DNA from: Chryseobacterium flavum
Lineage (GTDB): Bacteria; Bacteroidota; Bacteroidia; Flavobacteriales; Weeksellaceae
Assembly (NCBI RefSeq): GCF_003385595.1
Contig: NZ_QNUE01000005.1
Location: 248,001-312,000 of the forward strand
Length of the DNA stretch: 64,000 bases
Direction: 5' to 3'
The translations under genes and the position numbers were made by a program. Position 1 is the first letter of the stretch, and each line of letters begins with the position of its first letter. Shown here one piece after another: positions 60,417-64,000 of the stretch. The notes beneath the pieces were generated by a model. The model ran no database searches, had not been told where the DNA came from, and worked only from the letters and a program-made list of their open reading frames with translations.

Positions 60417-63400
60417 TTACTCTTCCAATCTTACGTCTAATCCAAGACCTTGTAACTCGTGAAGTAATACGTTAAATGATTCCGGAATACCTGGTTCAGG
60501 CATAGATTCACCTTTTGCAATTGCTTCATAAGTTTTTGCTCTACCAATCACGTCATCCGACTTCACAGTTAAGATCTCTCTCAGGATATTAGATGCTCCG
60601 AATGCTTCAAGAGCCCAAACCTCCATCTCTCCGAATCTCTGACCACCGAACTGAGCTTTACCTCCTAACGGCTGCTGAGTAATCAATGAGTAAGGACCGA
60701 TAGAACGTGCGTGCATCTTATCATCAACCATGTGTCCCAGTTTCAACATGTAGATTACACCCACTGTAGCCGGCTGAGTAAATCTTTCTCCGGTACCACC
60801 ATCATAAAGGTGAGTGTTACCAAATCTTGGAAGGCCTGCTTTATCTGTGTATTCAGTAATCTGATCAAGGCTCGCTCCGTCGAAGATTGGTGTCGCGAAC
60901 TTCATTCCTAATTTCTGACCAGCCCATCCAAGAACTGTTTCATAGATCTGACCAATGTTCATACGGGAAGGTACCCCAAGTGGATTCAATACGATATCTA
61001 CCGGTGTTCCATCTTCAAGGAATGGCATATCTTCTTCACGAACGATTCTTGAAACGATACCTTTGTTACCGTGACGTCCTGCCATTTTATCCCCTACATT
61101 CAGTTTACGCTTCTTAGCGATGTAAACTTTAGCCAGTTTCATGATACCAGCCGGAAGCTCATCTCCGATTGAAATAGCAAATTTCTCACGGTTTTTAACT
61201 CCCTGAATATCATTATATTTGATTTTGTAATTATGAATTAATTGCTTGATCAATTCATTTTTGTCAGCATCTACTGTCCAGTCTGAACCGCTAACGTTTA
61301 CATAATCTTCAACTGAAGTCAATAATTTGTGAGTGAATTTCACACCTTTACCGATAATCTCTTCATCAAGGTCGTTGTGTACTCCCTGAGAAGTTTTACC
61401 GCTTACCAGTGTATTTAATTTTTCAATTAAAGTATTTCTCAACTCATCAAACTTAGCCTTGTAAGTGTTTTCAATTTCTTCAAGTTTAAGTTTTTCTTCA
61501 GTTCTTTTCTTTTTATCTTTAATGTTTCTTGAGAACAATTTCTTGTTGATAACTACCCCTCTTAGTGAAGAGTCAGCTTTTAATGATGCATCTTTTACAT
61601 CACCAGCTTTGTCACCGAAGATTGCTCTAAGAAGTTTTTCTTCAGGAGTCGGGTCAGATTCACCTTTTGGAGTAATTTTACCAATCATGATATCTCCAGG
61701 CTTCACTTCAGCACCGATTCTGATCATACCGTTCTCGTCAAGATCTTTAGTAGCTTCTTCAGAAACGTTTGGAATATCTGCAGTAAGCTCTTCCATACCT
61801 AATTTGGTATCACGAACTTCCAGTGAATATTCATCTACGTGGATAGAAGTAAACCAGTCTTCACGTACTACTTTTTCGTTGATTACGATCGCATCCTCGA
61901 AGTTGTACCCTTTCCAAGGCATGAACGCTACCACTAAGTTTCTACCAAGAGCCAATTCCCCTTTTTCAGTAGCATAACCGTCGCAAAGTACCTGTCCTTT
62001 TTCTACTACATCTCCTACTCTTACGTTTGGTCTTAATGTAATGGTTGTACTTTGGTTGGTTTTTCTGAACTTAGTAAGATTATATGTTTTAGTAGCTGAC
62101 TCGAATTGTACTAAATCTTCGTCTTCGCTTCTTTCATACTTAATAACGATTTTGTCAGCATCTACATACTCTACTGTACCTGTACCTTCAGCATTAATCA
62201 AAATTCTTGAATCTCTTGCAACCTGTTGCTCAAGCCCTGTACCCACGATCGGAGCCTGCGGCTTCAATAGAGGAACGGCCTGACGCATCATGTTCGATCC
62301 CATCAAGGCACGGTTCGCATCATCGTGCTCAAGGAAAGGAATCAATGAAGCGGAAATACCAGAAATCTGGTTTGGTGCCACATCAATAAGGTCAACCTGA
62401 TTTGGTTCAACTACAGGGTAGTCACCATCCAGTCTTGCAATAATTCTGTCTGTTTCGAATTCACCGTTATCACTCAATTCAACGTTAGCCTGAGCAATTA
62501 CTTTAGATTCTTCATCTTCAGCGTTCAGGTAGATAGGATCAGCGTTTAGTTCAATTTTTCCTCCTTCTACTTTTCTGTATGGAGTTTCAATGAAACCTAA
62601 TCTGTTGATCTTAGCATAAATACCTAAAGATGAAATCAAACCGATGTTTGGTCCTTCCGGAGTTTCAATCGGACAGATTCTTCCGTAGTGTGTATGGTGA
62701 ACGTCCCGAACCTCGAAACCTGCTCTTTCTCTTGATAAACCACCAGGTCCCAGTGCAGATAATCTTCTCTTGTGAGTGATCTCTGATAGCGGGTTCGTCT
62801 GGTCCATGAACTGAGATAGCTGGTTGGTACCGAAGAACGAGTTGATTACCGATGTCAAGGTTTTAGCATTAACAAGATCAAGCGGAGTAAAGATTTCGTT
62901 ATCTCTAACATTCATTCTTTCCTTGATCGTTCTTGCTATTCTTGAAAGACCTACACCGAACTGACCTGCCAATTGCTCACCAACAGTTTTAATTCTTCTG
63001 TTTGATAAGTGGTCAATATCATCAACTTCCGCCTTAGAGTTAACAAGTTCAATAAGGTGTCTTACAATAGCAATAATATCTTCTTTTGTAAGAACTTCAG
63101 TAGTCGTCGGAATATTAAGACCTAATTTTTTATTTAGCCTGTAACGTCCAACTTCACCAAGAGAATATCTCTGTTCAGAGAAGAATAATTTTTCAATGAT
63201 TCCTCTTGCAGTTTCCTCATCAGGTGGATCTGCATTTCTTAACTGACGATAAATGTACTCCACCGCTTCTTTCTCAGAGTTGGTAGGGTCTTTTTGTAAT
63301 GTATTCTGAATGATAGAGAACTCATTGCTGTTTTCTTTGTGAATCAAAATAGATTTCACACCAGCATCAAGAATAAGATCCAAATGTTCTTTTTCAAGGA

Positions 63401-64000
63401 TCGTCTCTCTATCTAAGATGATTTCATTTCTTTCGATAGAAACTACTTCACCTGTATCCTCGTCTACGAAATCTTCGAACCATGTGTTCAATACTCTCGC
63501 AGCCAATGTTCTCCCTTCTACTTTTTTAAGGGCTGCTTTAGAAACTTTTACTTCTTCTGCAAGATCAAAAATCTGAAGGATATCCTTATCAGATTCATAA
63601 CCGATAGCTCTTAATAAAGTTGTTAATGGTAATTTTTTCTTACGGTCGATATACGCGTACATTACGCTGTTGATATCCGTCGTAAATTCCATCCAAGATC
63701 CTTTGAAAGGAATAATTCTTGAATAGTAAAGTTTGGTTCCGTTTGCGTGGTATGTCTGTCCGAAGAATACACCTGGTGAACGGTGAAGCTGCGTAACAAT
63801 AACTCTCTCAGCACCATTAATGATGAAAGAACCACTTGGTGTCATATAAGGAACCGGACCTAAGTATACATCCTGAACTACAGTCTGGAAATCTTCATGC
63901 TCCGGATCTGTACAGTATAGTTTAAGTCTTGCTTTTAGAGGAACTGAATACGTCAGACCTCTTTCCACACACTCATCAATTGAATAACGTGGAGAATCTA
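60417..64000 (-). CDS. rpoB: DNA-directed RNA polymerase subunit beta (5' end outside window)
   Basis: The minus-strand frame is open to the window edge, reading [19 protein letters not shown] before the first methionine-type codon at 63968, so the N-terminal few dozen residues lie outside. About 1194 residues are visible. Rifampicin region features ([47 protein letters not shown], quoted here only to identify it) and the C-terminal [24 protein letters not shown] are canonical. It is the catalytic subunit with RpoC. Confidence 0.98.
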   Translation of the reverse strand, partial: DSPRYSIDECVERGLTYSVPLKARLKLYCTDPEHEDFQTVVQDVYLGPVPYMTPSGSFIINGAERVIVTQLHRSPGVFFGQTYHANGTKLYYSRIIPFKGSWMEFTTDINSVMYAYIDRKKKLPLTTLLRAIGYESDKDILQIFDLAEEVKVSKAALKKVEGRTLAARVLNTWFEDFVDEDTGEVVSIERNEIILDRETILEKEHLDLILDAGVKSILIHKENSNEFSIIQNTLQKDPTNSEKEAVEYIYRQLRNADPPDEETARGIIEKLFFSEQRYSLGEVGRYRLNKKLGLNIPTTTEVLTKEDIIAIVRHLIELVNSKAEVDDIDHLSNRRIKTVGEQLAGQFGVGLSRIARTIKERMNVRDNEIFTPLDLVNAKTLTSVINSFFGTNQLSQFMDQTNPLSEITHKRRLSALGPGGLSRERAGFEVRDVHHTHYGRICPIETPEGPNIGLISSLGIYAKINRLGFIETPYRKVEGGKIELNADPIYLNAEDEESKVIAQANVELSDNGEFETDRIIARLDGDYPVVEPNQVDLIDVAPNQISGISASLIPFLEHDDANRALMGSNMMRQAVPLLKPQAPIVGTGLEQQVARDSRILINAEGTGTVEYVDADKIVIKYERSEDEDLVQFESATKTYNLTKFRKTNQSTTITLRPNVRVGDVVEKGQVLCDGYATEKGELALGRNLVVAFMPWKGYNFEDAIVINEKVVREDWFTSIHVDEYSLEVRDTKLGMEELTADIPNVSEEATKDLDENGMIRIGAEVKPGDIMIGKITPKGESDPTPEEKLLRAIFGDKAGDVKDASLKADSSLRGVVINKKLFSRNIKDKKKRTEEKLKLEEIENTYKAKFDELRNTLIEKLNTLVSGKTSQGVHNDLDEEIIGKGVKFTHKLLTSVEDYVNVSGSDWTVDADKNELIKQLIHNYKIKYNDIQGVKNREKFAISIGDELPAGIMKLAKVYIAKKRKLNVGDKMAGRHGNKGIVSRIVREEDMPFLEDGTPVDIVLNPLGVPSRMNIGQIYETVLGWAGQKLGMKFATPIFDGASLDQITEYTDKAGLPRFGNTHLYDGGTGERFTQPATVGVIYMLKLGHMVDDKMHARSIGPYSLITQQPLGGKAQFGGQRFGEMEVWALEAFGASNILREILTVKSDDVIGRAKTYEAIAKGESMPEPGIPESFNVLLHELQGLGLDVRLEE

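Noticed and set aside
60711..62389. Plus-strand frames inside rpoB
   Set aside because: Shadow frames; the conserved rpoB frame explains the sequence.

Overview
The window looks like a chromosome segment of a Chryseobacterium-like flavobacterium (Bacteroidota, Weeksellaceae). The evidence is the RpoB/RpoC and GroEL sequences, several secreted proteins with Por/T9SS C-terminal sorting domains, a TonB-dependent receptor, a GEVED/M43 protease, DUF3467, and promoters of the Bacteroidota type (TTG, about 20 bases, TAnnTTTG). Shine-Dalgarno signals are mostly absent, so starts were chosen from signal peptides and family alignment. Genes that run past a window edge are the M1 peptidase (left) and rpoB (right).

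Left part (1-10 kb): the end of an M1 peptidase, a secreted protein, a short double-glycine-leader peptide that is easy to miss, and the groES-groEL operon with a four-helix-bundle (23S rRNA intervening-sequence-type) gene inserted between the two chaperonin genes. Directly after groEL lies an A+T-rich accessory island (about 4.7-8.4 kb). A PD-(D/E)XK-like nuclease gene is bracketed by two copies of the groEL 3' end with its terminator. It is followed by a small P-loop protein, a helical protein of unknown function, an HNH-like protein and a divergent XRE regulator. Beside the regulator a strong promoter drives what looks like a roughly 390-nt structured non-coding RNA ending in an intrinsic terminator. 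A protein with ten cysteines in its last 41 residues follows.

Middle (10-33 kb): a long plus-strand run of lipoproteins, a kelch/T9SS protein, a SUKH protein, DUF2461, DUF5071, DinB, DHFR-like, CHMI-like and alpha/beta-hydrolase genes. A gene-free stretch (21.37-21.92 kb) holds a dense cluster of DnaA boxes and is a candidate replication origin or DnaA-titration site. After it come a hotdog-fold protein, a beta-propeller protein, DUF2200, an FMN riboswitch with ribB, a TonB-dependent receptor, DUF3575, and an ECF-sigma operon (hydrolase, sigma factor, membrane protein, methyltransferase) with an ECF-like promoter. An M43 metalloprotease closes the run.

Right part (34-64 kb): an ABC exporter, truA, lpxK, purine nucleoside phosphorylase, a thioredoxin-like protein, dinB, a GH13 amylase, a second double-glycine Cys-rich peptide, a carboxylesterase, an AraC regulator divergent from an alcohol dehydrogenase, and an HxlR regulator divergent from an NmrA-type oxidoreductase with visible operator repeats. 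Next are a type I phosphodiesterase, a double GNAT protein, a cytidine-deaminase-like gene and a truncated GrpB. A five-gene envelope/redox operon (DUF5777 barrel, c-type cytochrome, YceI, ankyrin, T9SS DOMON-like) has a Crp-like site at its promoter and lies next to a Crp/Fnr gene. DUF3467, rpoC and rpoB end the window.
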